From positions 62,001 through 126,000 of the forward strand of contig NC_020813.1 of the NCBI RefSeq assembly GCF_000348725.1: DNA of 64,000 nt. The letters run 5' to 3'. The position numbers and the translations under genes are program-made. Source of the DNA: Pseudobdellovibrio exovorus JSS. Lineage in GTDB: Bacteria; Bdellovibrionota; Bdellovibrionia; Bdellovibrionales; Bdellovibrionaceae. Positions 45,853-54,879 of this stretch are shown piece after piece (position 1 is the first letter of the stretch; each line of letters opens with the position of its first letter). Under the pieces are notes generated by a model. It saw only the letters and a list, made by a program, of their open reading frames with translations. It ran no database searches and was not told the DNA's origin.

Positions 45853-46227
45853 ATGAACATGTCGATCTGTATTTATGAACATGAAAGTTATCGCGGATTT
45901 CTTAAAGATTTTTTTCACCAAAAGCAAAAGGCCAATAAAAGTTATTCTTTACGTGCTTTTGCGCGGGACTTAGGTTTAACCCCGCAAACACTTTCGCTGA
46001 CATTGAAGAACAAAAGAAGAATGTCTTTAGAAAGTGCTTCCCGAATTACTAAAAAACTACAGATGCCTTTGTGCGAGGCCGCTTATTTTTTAGATTTAGT
46101 CATCTTCTGTGATATCGCAGAAGAGGCCGCAAAAGAAATCGTGGCCCAAAGAATCAAAAATGCACAACATAATTATTTTGAAAAAAATGGAACTCAAGTT
46201 TTTAAGTTACATCGAGCTTCCGAGTAA
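45853..46227 (+). CDS. Short TIGR02147-like HTH protein
   Basis: A 124-residue protein that matches only the N-terminal part of TIGR02147 regulators (YRGFLKDFF, FARDLGLTPQTLSLTLKNKR). The large C-terminal half seen in the 272-residue relative at 40752-41570 is missing. It is either a natural short form or a truncated copy. It lies two bases before the asparagine-synthetase-like gene and probably controls that module. Confidence 0.65.
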   Translation: MNMSICIYEHESYRGFLKDFFHQKQKANKSYSLRAFARDLGLTPQTLSLTLKNKRRMSLESASRITKKLQMPLCEAAYFLDLVIFCDIAEEAAKEIVAQRIKNAQHNYFEKNGTQVFKLHRASE

Positions 46228-46229
46228 TC

Positions 46230-47183
46230 ATGTTAGAGCTAACCCAGAATAATCACTTCATCTACGGAAGGGTTGATTCCGCACCGGATACTTTTTTAGT
46301 TCAGTGTGGCGCCTTAACTCGTGAGGTGGAAACTCCTTTCTCTGAAGCGGTTTACTGCGCGCGCTATATTCACGAAACACAAAAAGAGAAGATAAAGCTT
46401 TGCCTTTCTGGGGGAATCGACAGTGAAAGTATGTTGCAGGCCTTTGCCGCGGCCAAGGTGCCCTGTGAGGCTGTCTTCTTACGTTTTTTAAACAACCTGA
46501 ACCAGTTTGATATTAGCACAAATATAGAAAAGTGTGAGGCACTGGGTGTTTCCTACTCTTTCGTAGATTTGGATGTGCTTCATTTTTTTGAATCGGGAAA
46601 GTTTTACGAAGTGGCACAGCACTATGCCTGTCCGTCTCCTCAACTGGCGGCCCATATGTGGCTGTTGGAACAGATAGATGGCATTCCAATCCTTGCAGGA
46701 AATCCTATTGCTCCGATCTGGAAAGCTGAACACTGGTATTTTGTTGGACTTCCCGGGGAATTACACACCAGCTACTTTAATTTTTTTACGATAAATCAAA
46801 GGGCAGGGGTGCCATGGTTTTTTCTTTATTCCCCAGAATTAATTGCCAGTTTTTTGAAATTAGAAGTGATGCAGAAATATGTGAATAGACAGATAACTCG
46901 AGAAGAAGAATACACGTACTCTGAAAAAGTAAAAAGTTATCAGCAAGGGGGATTTCGTGTTCAGCCCCGTGTGAACAAGTTCACAGGCTTCGAGTTAGTC
47001 CGACAGCACTACGATAAGAAACATGGACGACAATATGGAACGGCATTTGATGAGCTCTTCCGTCGCCCGCTGGAAAAACTGTTTCCTTTTCCAGAACAAT
47101 ACCTACAGTTAGTGCCACAGAGCTATTTAGCTGTCAGTGATAATGTAAGTGAGGGTATGAGCAATAAGATGAAAGAAAAATAA
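46230..47183 (+). CDS. Asparagine-synthetase-like PP-loop enzyme, second copy
   Basis: A 317-residue protein paralogous to that at 32132-33106, with SGGIDSES (60-67), the TPFSEAV segment and the NNLNQFD element. Again there is no glutaminase domain. It follows the HTH gene by two bases and precedes the twin-arginine S74-like protein by 124 bp. The repeated pairing with a twin-arginine Cys-rich protein suggests that enzyme and protein act together, for example by forming an amide or isopeptide bond before Tat export. Confidence 0.72.
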   Translation: MLELTQNNHFIYGRVDSAPDTFLVQCGALTREVETPFSEAVYCARYIHETQKEKIKLCLSGGIDSESMLQAFAAAKVPCEAVFLRFLNNLNQFDISTNIEKCEALGVSYSFVDLDVLHFFESGKFYEVAQHYACPSPQLAAHMWLLEQIDGIPILAGNPIAPIWKAEHWYFVGLPGELHTSYFNFFTINQRAGVPWFFLYSPELIASFLKLEVMQKYVNRQITREEEYTYSEKVKSYQQGGFRVQPRVNKFTGFELVRQHYDKKHGRQYGTAFDELFRRPLEKLFPFPEQYLQLVPQSYLAVSDNVSEGMSNKMKEK

Positions 47184-47307
47184 CCTGTAAGGTTACAAAA
47201 ATTCCTTCTCATATCGAGAACAGAGGGCGAAAAAATAACTTTCTAGACGGTTTCTAGTAAAACTACTCTAGAATAAAAGATAAATATCAAGAACTGGAAG
47301 TACTAGG

Positions 47308-47799
47308 ATGCAAAGCCGTCGGCAATTTTTAAAAGGAGCAAGTCGTATTATTTCGACTTTGGCAGTAGCCCAAGTTGGAGTTTACGCCATTGGAGCAGCC
47401 TTTAAGAATTTAGACGGTAGTATGCGAGCCTATGGTTTGAAAATGTGTGATGGACACAGTGGCTGTTTATACTGTTGCGCTATTGGGGGGTCGACGTCTC
47501 CGGGCTTTGATTACAATGGCTGTGTGAACATGTGTAACCAAGCTTATTCTGATGAGCGTTTGAAAACTAATGTGACTTATGTAGGACAAGAAAATGGTTA
47601 CAATATTTATGAGTTCGAATATATCAAAGACGCGCCAGAGAACTTAGGGAATGGTCAGCGCTATCGTGGCGTTATGGCCCAAGAGGTATTGAAGAAAGAT
47701 CCGAGTTCTGTGGTTTTAATGCCTAATGGATATTATGCAGTGAAGTACGCCCATATCGGGATTGAGTTGAAAACAGTCCCAAGTCAAAGCTCTAAGTAA
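47308..47799 (+). CDS. Tat-signal Cys-rich protein with peptidase-S74-like tail
   Basis: A 163-residue protein. MQSRRQFLKGAS plus a hydrophobic stretch is a Tat signal. A Cys-rich part follows (CDGHSGCLYCC, then GCVNMCNQ; seven Cys in about 37 residues). The last 90 residues match the intramolecular chaperone (peptidase S74) of phage tail spikes: SDERLKTNV, YRGVMAQEV and YAVKY. In tail spikes this domain trimerises and cleaves itself off. Here it is attached to a tiny secreted peptide, which is unusual. In the same module as the asparagine-synthetase-like gene. Confidence 0.7.
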   Translation: MQSRRQFLKGASRIISTLAVAQVGVYAIGAAFKNLDGSMRAYGLKMCDGHSGCLYCCAIGGSTSPGFDYNGCVNMCNQAYSDERLKTNVTYVGQENGYNIYEFEYIKDAPENLGNGQRYRGVMAQEVLKKDPSSVVLMPNGYYAVKYAHIGIELKTVPSQSSK

Positions 47800-47916
47800 T
47801 AGGAAAATTTAGACTCGCCTGAAGTTGAGGTTTCTAAAGGTAAAAATCTCATGACTGCCCTCAGCCATTTGGAAGTGGTATCCTCTGAGGCATTCATCAT
47901 CGCAGGAGGAAATCAA

Positions 47917-48354
47917 ATGTCATCTCAAACAGTATCAGGCCGTTGTCTATGCGGAGTTGTTTCTTACGAAGCACAAATGGAAAAAGCAGAGTTTCATGTT
48001 TGCCACTGTGGCATGTGTCGCCGCTGGTCTGGAGGCGTGAATATGTCTTTCGATGCGGGAACTTCCGTGAAATTCAAAGGTGAAGAAAATATCGGATTGT
48101 ACAGCTCAAGTGATTGGGGTGAGCGGGGTTTTTGTAAGTCATGTGGGACATCTTTGTTTTTTAGAATGAAAGAACAAAGGTCACACTATATCTGTGCTGG
48201 TTCATTGGATGAAAAAAATGATGTCAGCAAAATGCACTTCGCTACAGAGATCTATATTGATAAAAAGCCAGCCAGCTATGAATTCGGTAATAAGACACTT
48301 CGTCTAACAGAAGCAGATTTCTTGGCTTCATTAGGTATTCCGACCAATACATAA
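47917..48354 (+). CDS. GFA-family zinc protein
   Basis: A 145-residue protein of the glutathione-dependent formaldehyde-activating (GFA/CENP-V) fold. Its zinc Cys are in GRCLCGVVSYEA, HVCHCGMCRRWSGG and GFCKSCGTSLFF. The reaction is uncertain; many members are of unknown activity. AGGAGGA (47904-47910) supports the ATG at 47917 over an earlier codon. A hairpin follows the gene. Confidence 0.85.
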   Translation: MSSQTVSGRCLCGVVSYEAQMEKAEFHVCHCGMCRRWSGGVNMSFDAGTSVKFKGEENIGLYSSSDWGERGFCKSCGTSLFFRMKEQRSHYICAGSLDEKNDVSKMHFATEIYIDKKPASYEFGNKTLRLTEADFLASLGIPTNT

Positions 48355-48356
48355 AG

Positions 48357-48397
48357 ATTACCCCGCTATGAGGAGCGATAACCTCTATAGCAGGGTA
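48357..48397. terminator. Hairpin between convergent GFA and Hsp20 genes
   Basis: An imperfect stem of about 15 bp (ATTACCCCGCTATGAGG facing CCTCTATAGCAGGGTAA) around eight bases. No long T run, so a weak but likely bidirectional terminator. Confidence 0.5.
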
Positions 48398-48427
48398 AGA
48401 TTCGGGCCTCAAACGGCTAAGGAAGAC

Positions 48428-48958
48428 TTAGGATGCAGAGCTTGTATCTTTGGCTTGATCTGAAGACTTGCGTGGGCTTAAGAGTTTATTTAAGAAGCCG
48501 CTCTGGCCCGTTTTGATTTCGATCTGTTTCGGTTTTGCAGCAGCCGTTTTCGGTAAATACAACTCTAAAACTCCTTGTTCGTAATGAGCCTCCACCTTTT
48601 CACTATCTACAGAGGCGGGTAAAGTGAAGCTACGTTTGAAGAACCCGTAGGACTTTTCATAGCGTTGAACACGTAACTTCTTATCACTGACAACTTCACG
48701 TTTACGTTCACCAGAAACAGTTAAAGTGTTTTCGTTCAGTTCTAATTTGATGTCCTCTTTGCTCATGCCGGGGATATCGAGGCTCATGACATAATGATCT
48801 TCGGCCTCTGTGATTTCGCAGGCAGGATTAAAGCTGCGTTCATCATAAAGATGACGAGTAGGGGCTTCATTCTGAAAATCCGAAAAAAAGCTATCCATCT
48901 CGTTGATGAGATCGGCAGCTAAACTGCGTGTGTTCCAATAAGGTGTTAATGTTCTCAT
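48428..48958 (-). CDS. Hsp20/alpha-crystallin small heat-shock protein
   Basis: A 176-residue cytoplasmic holdase chaperone. The alpha-crystallin domain covers about residues 44-140 (CEITEAEDHYVMSLDIPG, then LTVSGERK, FTLPASVD and GVLELYLPK). A Lys/Ser-rich tail ends the protein. AAAGGAGG precedes the ATG, and the start overlaps the stop of the small upstream gene (ATGA), so both come from one message. Confidence 0.92.
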   Translation of the reverse strand: MRTLTPYWNTRSLAADLINEMDSFFSDFQNEAPTRHLYDERSFNPACEITEAEDHYVMSLDIPGMSKEDIKLELNENTLTVSGERKREVVSDKKLRVQRYEKSYGFFKRSFTLPASVDSEKVEAHYEQGVLELYLPKTAAAKPKQIEIKTGQSGFLNKLLSPRKSSDQAKDTSSAS

Positions 48959-49296
48959 TGTAGACCTCCTTTATGTTGTGGTTGTTGGTTGCATTGAAAT
49001 TTTTTTTTCGTATTAAAATTTGTCAAGTTCAGCGATGAAAAATTTTTGTTATCGAACTTTTCACAGCTCGACATAACCAGAGGTGATAGCAAAGGGCTTT
49101 GTTGAATGGGAATCGGCCAATTCCAAGAGCTATTCCACGGGTTTAGTCGTTCTTGAGCTTCGCTGACATGCGGCCTTATACCGAGCATGATTGCAAATAA
49201 AGCAAGATAACCTAAAAAAACTATCAGTCGTCTGAACATTTCACGTAGCGGCATCGGCACAATTAAAGATGCTAAGATGCCTTTAAAAGCCATCAT
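48955..49296 (-). CDS. Small membrane or exported protein upstream of hsp20
   Basis: A 113-residue protein with a hydrophobic segment (about 23-40, RLIVFLGYLALFAIMLGI), a possible cleavage site (VSEAQ) and a Trp/Pro/Asn/Ser-rich polar part. No family is recognised. A strong ribosome binding site (AAGGAGG) and the four-base overlap with hsp20 support it. It may be stress-induced with Hsp20. Confidence 0.55.
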   Translation of the reverse strand: MMAFKGILASLIVPMPLREMFRRLIVFLGYLALFAIMLGIRPHVSEAQERLNPWNSSWNWPIPIQQSPLLSPLVMSSCEKFDNKNFSSLNLTNFNTKKKFQCNQQPQHKGGLQ

Positions 49297-49320
49297 ATAA
49301 ACCTCCTTAATTTCTAAAAT

Positions 49321-49351
49321 ATAAAATGAGTTGACCTAAAAAACTGTCAAG
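49321..49351 (-). promoter_or_regulatory. Possible heat-shock-type promoter of the hsp20 operon
   Basis: On the minus strand CTTGACA (49351-49345) and TCATTTTAT (49329-49321) are separated by 15 bases. The -35 part and spacing resemble sigma-32 promoters, but the -10 part lacks the C run, so a vegetative promoter is equally possible. Confidence 0.4.
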
Positions 49352-49408
49352 CTGGATTTGAGTACAGAAAAAAATATCAATAATTTTCAATAGTTATTAG
49401 GACAGAGA

Positions 49409-50308
49409 CTAAGTGACAAAAGTATAAAAGTTTAAGGGATCTAAATCAGCAGCACCAGCTTCGCGTAGCTGCTGAATAGTAATCTGAGTCATCTGTGGGG
49501 CTTTGATATCATCGGGCTCATGTACAAAAAAGAAAACACGCTTAAGTCCTTCATCGGACCAAGCTTTTAATCTTTCGGCCCAATCCGCCATGCGGGTGGT
49601 GTCGCTGGGATGCAAGTCATTCCCGATAAAACGAATCATCGTAAAGTCGCTGCTAATAGATGTATGAAGCAGATCGCGTCGTCCCGCCACATCGGTGATC
49701 ACCAATCCAATACGTCGTGTTTGTAGATATTCTGTCAATGCGGGAAGAATCTGTCGGTCTTGAAGCCAACTGGGGTGTCGAAGCTCCAGTGCTAATTCAA
49801 AATCATCGGGCCATTGTTTTAGAAACTGAAATAAAAGCGCTTTTGAGTTGTAGTCAAAGTGTGGAGGAAACTGAATAAAACTAGGTCCGCGATTGTTTTC
49901 TAGGGTTTTTAAATAGTCATACCACGTCGAAAGCAGTCCTCGATCGCTAAGCCCATGACGTCGATGCGAGATCTCTTGAAACACTTTCGAGCAAAATAAA
50001 AAATCAGCAGGAACCTGAGACCGCCACTTCGCTGTTTGTTCCGCAGAGGGAATGCGGTAATGGGACGTATTAAGTTCGATCGAACCATAGGCGCGTGAAT
50101 AATGATAAAGGTAATCTGCCGCAGATGTTTTCGGAGGATAAATCAAACCGACCCACTCTTTGTGGGCCCATGCCGGAGTTCCTAAGCGATACTCTGTCGC
50201 GGTATTTTCAACTTTGGCCTGTTGACGTACAAACCGCAGACTTAACTCTGAGTCTAACGGAAGTGTCCAATCCACATGGCTGACATCTTGAAGTTTACCG
50301 AACTCCAT
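49409..50308 (-). CDS. DUF72 protein (YecE-like)
   Basis: A 299-residue TIM-barrel protein of the DUF72 family. Recognisable parts are GTPAWAHKEWVGLIYPP, SIELNTSHYRIPS, QFPPHF, ALELRHPSW and YTFVT at the end. The function of the family is not established. The start lies just upstream of the divergent region with a small secreted protein gene. Confidence 0.82.
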   Translation of the reverse strand: MEFGKLQDVSHVDWTLPLDSELSLRFVRQQAKVENTATEYRLGTPAWAHKEWVGLIYPPKTSAADYLYHYSRAYGSIELNTSHYRIPSAEQTAKWRSQVPADFLFCSKVFQEISHRRHGLSDRGLLSTWYDYLKTLENNRGPSFIQFPPHFDYNSKALLFQFLKQWPDDFELALELRHPSWLQDRQILPALTEYLQTRRIGLVITDVAGRRDLLHTSISSDFTMIRFIGNDLHPSDTTRMADWAERLKAWSDEGLKRVFFFVHEPDDIKAPQMTQITIQQLREAGAADLDPLNFYTFVT

Positions 50309-50340
50309 AAATTACAACATAAATAATAGCGAAGTGGGAA

Positions 50341-50616
50341 CTACTCGCGTCCGTAGCGAACATCTGCATCAGCACAAGTCGCTGTGTAGATCACGTTCTT
50401 ACCAGAGGTTCTTTGGTCACCTTTGCAAACCTGTTGTGAAGCAGCACAGTTCTTTTTGATAACAGGACCTTGCAATGAATTTTGAATCACATTGCCTTGT
50501 TCGCACCAGCTTAAGTAGATTTCACCCATATCACCATCGTACTTTTGTGCGAATGAAGATACAGAAGGCAAAGTTACAGATAAAGTTAAAAGGGATAGAA
50601 CTAAAATCGATTTCAT
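50341..50616 (-). CDS. Small secreted protein
   Basis: A 91-residue protein with a signal peptide (ending SSFAQ) and four Cys (SWCEQ, KNCAA, QVCKG, ATCAD). No family is recognised. The ATG at 50616 is chosen because AAGGAG lies seven bases upstream and because it gives a clean signal peptide. Confidence 0.65.
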   Translation of the reverse strand: MKSILVLSLLTLSVTLPSVSSFAQKYDGDMGEIYLSWCEQGNVIQNSLQGPVIKKNCAASQQVCKGDQRTSGKNVIYTATCADADVRYGRE

Positions 50617-50744
50617 AGGAACTCCTTCAAATGGCTTTGTTTTACAGAAGCCACAGAAAGAGCGCAAGGGGCAGCCGACGACTTAAAAAATTTCAGATAT
50701 TTCTTCCAAGTCTGTCTAGAAATTTGACAGTGGAAAGGCGCCAG

Positions 50745-51518
50745 TTAACCTAAGGTGACATCCAAGATCATCATCAGCACGAATCCAAACATCAAGCCCT
50801 GCGTGGCCAGATGGGCATGGGGCTTTCGATGGCTTTCGGGAATGATTTCGTTGCTGACCACATAGATCATGGCTCCGCCCGCAAAGGCTAAAGACCACGG
50901 AAGCAGTGTCTGTACCATGCTCGTAGCAAAGAAACCAATAACAGCAGCAGCAGCTTCCACAAGCCCTGTGACAAAAGCCACGAACATAGCCTGCCAGCGG
51001 GAATAGCCAATGCCCACTAAGGCAAAAGCCACGATGAAGCCTTCTGGGATATCTTGTAGCCCGATGCCGAATAAAATCGGTGCCGCCAAAGAAATTTCGT
51101 GGCTTCCAGTCCCACTGCCAACAGCTAATCCTTCGGGGAAGTTATGAAGTGTAATAGCAAAAACGAAAAGCCAAATACGCTTTAACTGATGACTCGAAAC
51201 TTTTCCCTCTGGGCCAGAAACAAAGTGTTCATGGGGAATAAAGCGATTACATAAATCCAAGAAAATACCGCCAACCAAAAAGCAAATACCAACATAGATG
51301 GCAGCAGAAGATTTACTGCCAAGAGTTTCTGTTCCTAACGTCAGCGCGGGAATAATTAATGAAAATGAAGAGGCGGCTAACATGATGCCAGCACTGAAAC
51401 CCATTAAGCTGTCACGAACTTTATCTGAAGCGCGATGAAGGAAAATAACAGGCAAGGCACCGATACCAGTACTGAGTGCAGTAACAAGACATCCAATAAG
51501 TAGAAGTGACCAATCCAT
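50745..51518 (-). CDS. ZIP-family metal transporter
   Basis: A 257-residue inner-membrane protein with about eight helices. The metal-binding helix motif HNFPEGLAVG (from about residue 124) and the second motif DIPEGFIV (about 155-162) are typical of ZIP/ZupT importers of zinc and related metals. Substrate range cannot be told. Confidence 0.88.
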   Translation of the reverse strand: MDWSLLLIGCLVTALSTGIGALPVIFLHRASDKVRDSLMGFSAGIMLAASSFSLIIPALTLGTETLGSKSSAAIYVGICFLVGGIFLDLCNRFIPHEHFVSGPEGKVSSHQLKRIWLFVFAITLHNFPEGLAVGSGTGSHEISLAAPILFGIGLQDIPEGFIVAFALVGIGYSRWQAMFVAFVTGLVEAAAAVIGFFATSMVQTLLPWSLAFAGGAMIYVVSNEIIPESHRKPHAHLATQGLMFGFVLMMILDVTLG

Positions 51519-51578
51519 AAGCTTATGTTAAGAGGTATTCTTACAGAGTGTAAGTCCGCAACTCTAGGGTCACGGATT

Positions 51579-53948
51579 CTAGACGTTTGTCCGCGCAAAG
51601 ATTCTTTTGTTAAGAAGTGATAAAGACAAAAGAATCACCAGTAAAACAAATAAGAATTTTTGTGTTTCCTGAAATCCCATGTTCTCTAAATAAAGTGGTA
51701 GAAGTAAGGCTCCTAAAACTGTACCCCAAGCATCGAGACTCCATACGAAGAGTAAGAGGTCTTTCGATATCTTCTGTGACTGAGCTAAGTACAAAGGAAA
51801 GAACGCACCATAGGACATGCAGGCCAATGCAAAACTTAAAAGTAAAAAAGGAAACGAGAAATACTGGAAGCCCAATAAAAAGACTATGCAGAAAAAAGCT
51901 GTGGATAAAATAACTTTAAAAAACGAAAGATGGCGAATGATATAAGTCCCGATCCAAGCACCTAAAAATCCACCACACACACCGACCAAAAGGGATAGTG
52001 TGGGATTATCAATAAAAAGCAGAAGTCGGAATAAAATTAAAGATTGTAGACCAGCACCCAGAAGACCGCACAAGATCGCCACAACACCGATATTGAGGCG
52101 TGAAATAAAAGAGGACTGCTTTCGAGATTTGAATACAAAAAACAAAAAGGTCAAAGCAGTAAATAATAAACCTAGAATCAGAACTGTGGACGTGTTGCTA
52201 AAGAATTGTTTTTGTCCAAAAGAATAAAGCGCATTCTTCCAGAATTGAGTTTCTAATAATGAAAGAGGGGCTGCGCCATTATAAACAAAGGGGCGGTCGT
52301 CAGTGAAAATATCAAAATAGTTCCCACCGGCCTGACGAAGTGAGAGCATATTTTCTTCGTAGTTTGCAGAAGACACCAGATCACGCAGATCATCCACCTG
52401 ACTTTCAAACGGAGACAAAATCACTTCATGCGACATAAGATTCGCCGCCTTTAAACGTGAAACCTCATCCTCTGTGATAGGTCCATTTTTCCAAACTAAA
52501 ATCAGATCATCCCAAGAGCGTTTCCAGTCACCCACATAGTTCTGATAAGGGCCTAACAATAAAACAGAAGGTGCCAGAGGGGAAAGATGTCCTTTTGCTT
52601 CAAGCTCCTTCATCGTCAGTAGAATATTGACCTTAGAGCCTCCGGCAATAATCAAAAAGCCTTCTGGTTTAACTTTTTTGAGAGCCTGTTCAATCGCCTC
52701 TGACGTAAAAGCAAACTGAGTGGTGTGGGCAATACTTCCTGCATAATGGGCCACTGTGGCGCCGGACCATGAAAACAAAAGGATATCAAAAGCATCAGGA
52801 TAGCCATCTAATTGGTTTTCTAAAAAGTGGCGTGCTTCCATGCGGCGAAGATCAATATGATCTTGCTCTAGAAACTGTTTGGAATTGCCGTAGCGGTCAA
52901 GTTGCGCCTGCTTGATGATCTTACTGTTGATTTCGATTCCAAGCAGCTGAGCTTTACCCTTGTAGGCCACATCTAAATCACGCAAGTCACGTCCCGCACC
53001 TGCAAAAAGAACGGCAGCCGTGTCAGCTTGGGGTTTCAAGGCCACAGTGGCTTTTCCTAATGTGGTGATAGGGAATGGCAAAGGAATATTGGGAATTCCC
53101 GCTAGACCTGTTCCATCCCCGATGGAAATTATAGAGTAGTTTTTTCGCACGGGGTCTTCGACATCAAATGTTTGGACCTTAGCAAAAGTGGTCCAATCTT
53201 CGTGGATAAGATCCACTTTCGATTTCATTTGATAGTCGCGAACAATCAGATGGATATTTCTTTGCGGTGTCACCCACGCCGGCTTTAAAAACAAGATTCC
53301 AAGAGTCAGCGCATAACAGATACTTACCGTGACTAGAAAGACTTTCCGCCGAAAAAGCCCTAATAGAGCGATAAAGATCAAGGTGAAAATAAAAAGCAGC
53401 GTAGATCTAAATCCCAAGCTTTCTAAAATAAGAACACTTAATAGTGTTCCACTTAAAGCACCAACAACCTCTTGACGATAAACTTTTACAACATCCGTCG
53501 TCTTGGACAGGACAGACATTAGAAAGAATGAATAAAAGAAAAAAGGTAAAAGCAAAAAGAAAACGACAGCAGTTCGAATGCGTTCAAAAATCTGCTGTTC
53601 AAATAAAAACTTAAGATAGGGGTTTTCGTTAGAAGCCGACAGATTGGCGATAAAAGTCTGATCGAAGTGGAGCTGTGTTTGCACCAAGGCTAGAAACAAA
53701 AATAAAACCGAAAAGAACACTAAAACAGCGGAAGAGCCAAATGGAATACGCAGAGAGGTTTTTTGAAAGAGCAAAAAAAGGCTGGTGCAAAGTGCAAAAC
53801 CTAAAAGCGGAGCCAAAAACACACTTTGAAGTTGCGCGCCTAATAGAAGACTTGAAACCACTGGGGAAATAAAAACCAGAAGTGCAAAGATAGCAGCACT
53901 TAAAAAGTAAATTGGCCAAGAATCACGATTAGTAAACAGGCTGCGCAT
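51579..53948 (-). CDS. Multi-pass membrane protein with spermidine-synthase-like domain
   Basis: A 789-residue protein: about six or seven helices, a soluble domain (about 260-540) with the methyltransferase-like fold of spermidine synthases (VLFAGAGRDLRD, LLGIEINSKII, ILLFSWSG), then more helices. The Asp residues that bind polyamine in true SpeE are not evident, so the reaction is uncertain. It follows pirin closely on the same strand. Confidence 0.78.
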   Translation of the reverse strand: MRSLFTNRDSWPIYFLSAAIFALLVFISPVVSSLLLGAQLQSVFLAPLLGFALCTSLFLLFQKTSLRIPFGSSAVLVFFSVLFLFLALVQTQLHFDQTFIANLSASNENPYLKFLFEQQIFERIRTAVVFFLLLPFFFYSFFLMSVLSKTTDVVKVYRQEVVGALSGTLLSVLILESLGFRSTLLFIFTLIFIALLGLFRRKVFLVTVSICYALTLGILFLKPAWVTPQRNIHLIVRDYQMKSKVDLIHEDWTTFAKVQTFDVEDPVRKNYSIISIGDGTGLAGIPNIPLPFPITTLGKATVALKPQADTAAVLFAGAGRDLRDLDVAYKGKAQLLGIEINSKIIKQAQLDRYGNSKQFLEQDHIDLRRMEARHFLENQLDGYPDAFDILLFSWSGATVAHYAGSIAHTTQFAFTSEAIEQALKKVKPEGFLIIAGGSKVNILLTMKELEAKGHLSPLAPSVLLLGPYQNYVGDWKRSWDDLILVWKNGPITEDEVSRLKAANLMSHEVILSPFESQVDDLRDLVSSANYEENMLSLRQAGGNYFDIFTDDRPFVYNGAAPLSLLETQFWKNALYSFGQKQFFSNTSTVLILGLLFTALTFLFFVFKSRKQSSFISRLNIGVVAILCGLLGAGLQSLILFRLLLFIDNPTLSLLVGVCGGFLGAWIGTYIIRHLSFFKVILSTAFFCIVFLLGFQYFSFPFLLLSFALACMSYGAFFPLYLAQSQKISKDLLLFVWSLDAWGTVLGALLLPLYLENMGFQETQKFLFVLLVILLSLSLLNKRIFARTNV

Positions 53949-53966
53949 TTTTCCCTAACGTAATAT

Positions 53967-54863
53967 TTATTTTTGAATGGGGTTTGGAAGAGGAATAAAC
54001 TCATGATCATCCCCAACGATAGGGGTGAAACGAGGATTTCCATTCTGTGGTCCGTTAGCCCACGCGAGCTTAGCTTCTTCGATACGCTCTTTAGAACTAG
54101 AAACAAAGTTCCAAAAAATATGGCGTGGTCCTAAATGTTTTCCACCTAGAATCATAATGTGTGAGTCTTCAAGAGCAGTAACAGTAAAGTCTTTTAAGTC
54201 CACACTTGTCAGCATAGAGTACTGTGGAACTTCTAGATCATCCACTTGCACTTTTCCGGCAACTGTATACACAGCTGCCTCACGTGCTTCGACAGGAAAC
54301 GGGAACGACTGACCTTTCATTATTGGAACTTCTAGATAGAACATATCTGAATGCACCAGCACAGGGCTTTTCTTCCCTAAAGCCGTTCCTAAAAGAAGTT
54401 TCATGCGAACGCCGTTTGTTTCAAACTCGGGTAAATCTGTTTTCGGATAGTGAATGAAGCTGGGCTCGCACTCTTCCAGCTCTTCTGGCATGGCCACCCA
54501 AAGCTGAATGCCATGCAGGTGGGTGTCATGTTGACGCTCATTGGCCGGAGTTCTTTCTGAGTGAACAATTCCTTTTCCCGCCGTCATCCAATTAATAGCT
54601 CCAGGTTCGATGATCTGATCAGAGCCTAAACTGTCACGATGCTGAATAGAGCCTTCAAACAGATAAGTTACTGTTGCTAAGTTGATATGTGGGTGAGGGC
54701 GAACATCCATGGCTTGTCCGTCATGAAATTCTGCCGGTCCCATGTGGTCGAAAAAAATAAAAGGTCCGACCATGCGTCTGGCCGCATAAGGAAGAACGCG
54801 GCGAACACTGAGGTCACCAAGATCTGTTTCGCGGCTAGGAATAAAAAGTCGATCGCTGCTCAT
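53967..54863 (-). CDS. Pirin-family protein
   Basis: A 298-residue double cupin. The metal-site segment RPHPHINLATVTYLFEG and the later HSERTP and LHGIQLWVAMP elements are standard for pirins, which bind iron and in some bacteria act on flavonoids or as redox sensors. Seventeen bases separate it from the OsmC gene, so they probably form an operon with stress-related roles. Confidence 0.9.
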   Translation of the reverse strand: MSSDRLFIPSRETDLGDLSVRRVLPYAARRMVGPFIFFDHMGPAEFHDGQAMDVRPHPHINLATVTYLFEGSIQHRDSLGSDQIIEPGAINWMTAGKGIVHSERTPANERQHDTHLHGIQLWVAMPEELEECEPSFIHYPKTDLPEFETNGVRMKLLLGTALGKKSPVLVHSDMFYLEVPIMKGQSFPFPVEAREAAVYTVAGKVQVDDLEVPQYSMLTSVDLKDFTVTALEDSHIMILGGKHLGPRHIFWNFVSSSKERIEEAKLAWANGPQNGNPRFTPIVGDDHEFIPLPNPIQK

Positions 54864-54879
54864 GTGGACTCCCTATAAA

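Noticed and set aside
47188-47270. Inverted sequences between the PP-loop enzyme and the S74-like gene
   Set aside because: The stems are only five to seven bases and have no T run or clear placement, so the two genes may be on one message but nothing can be claimed.
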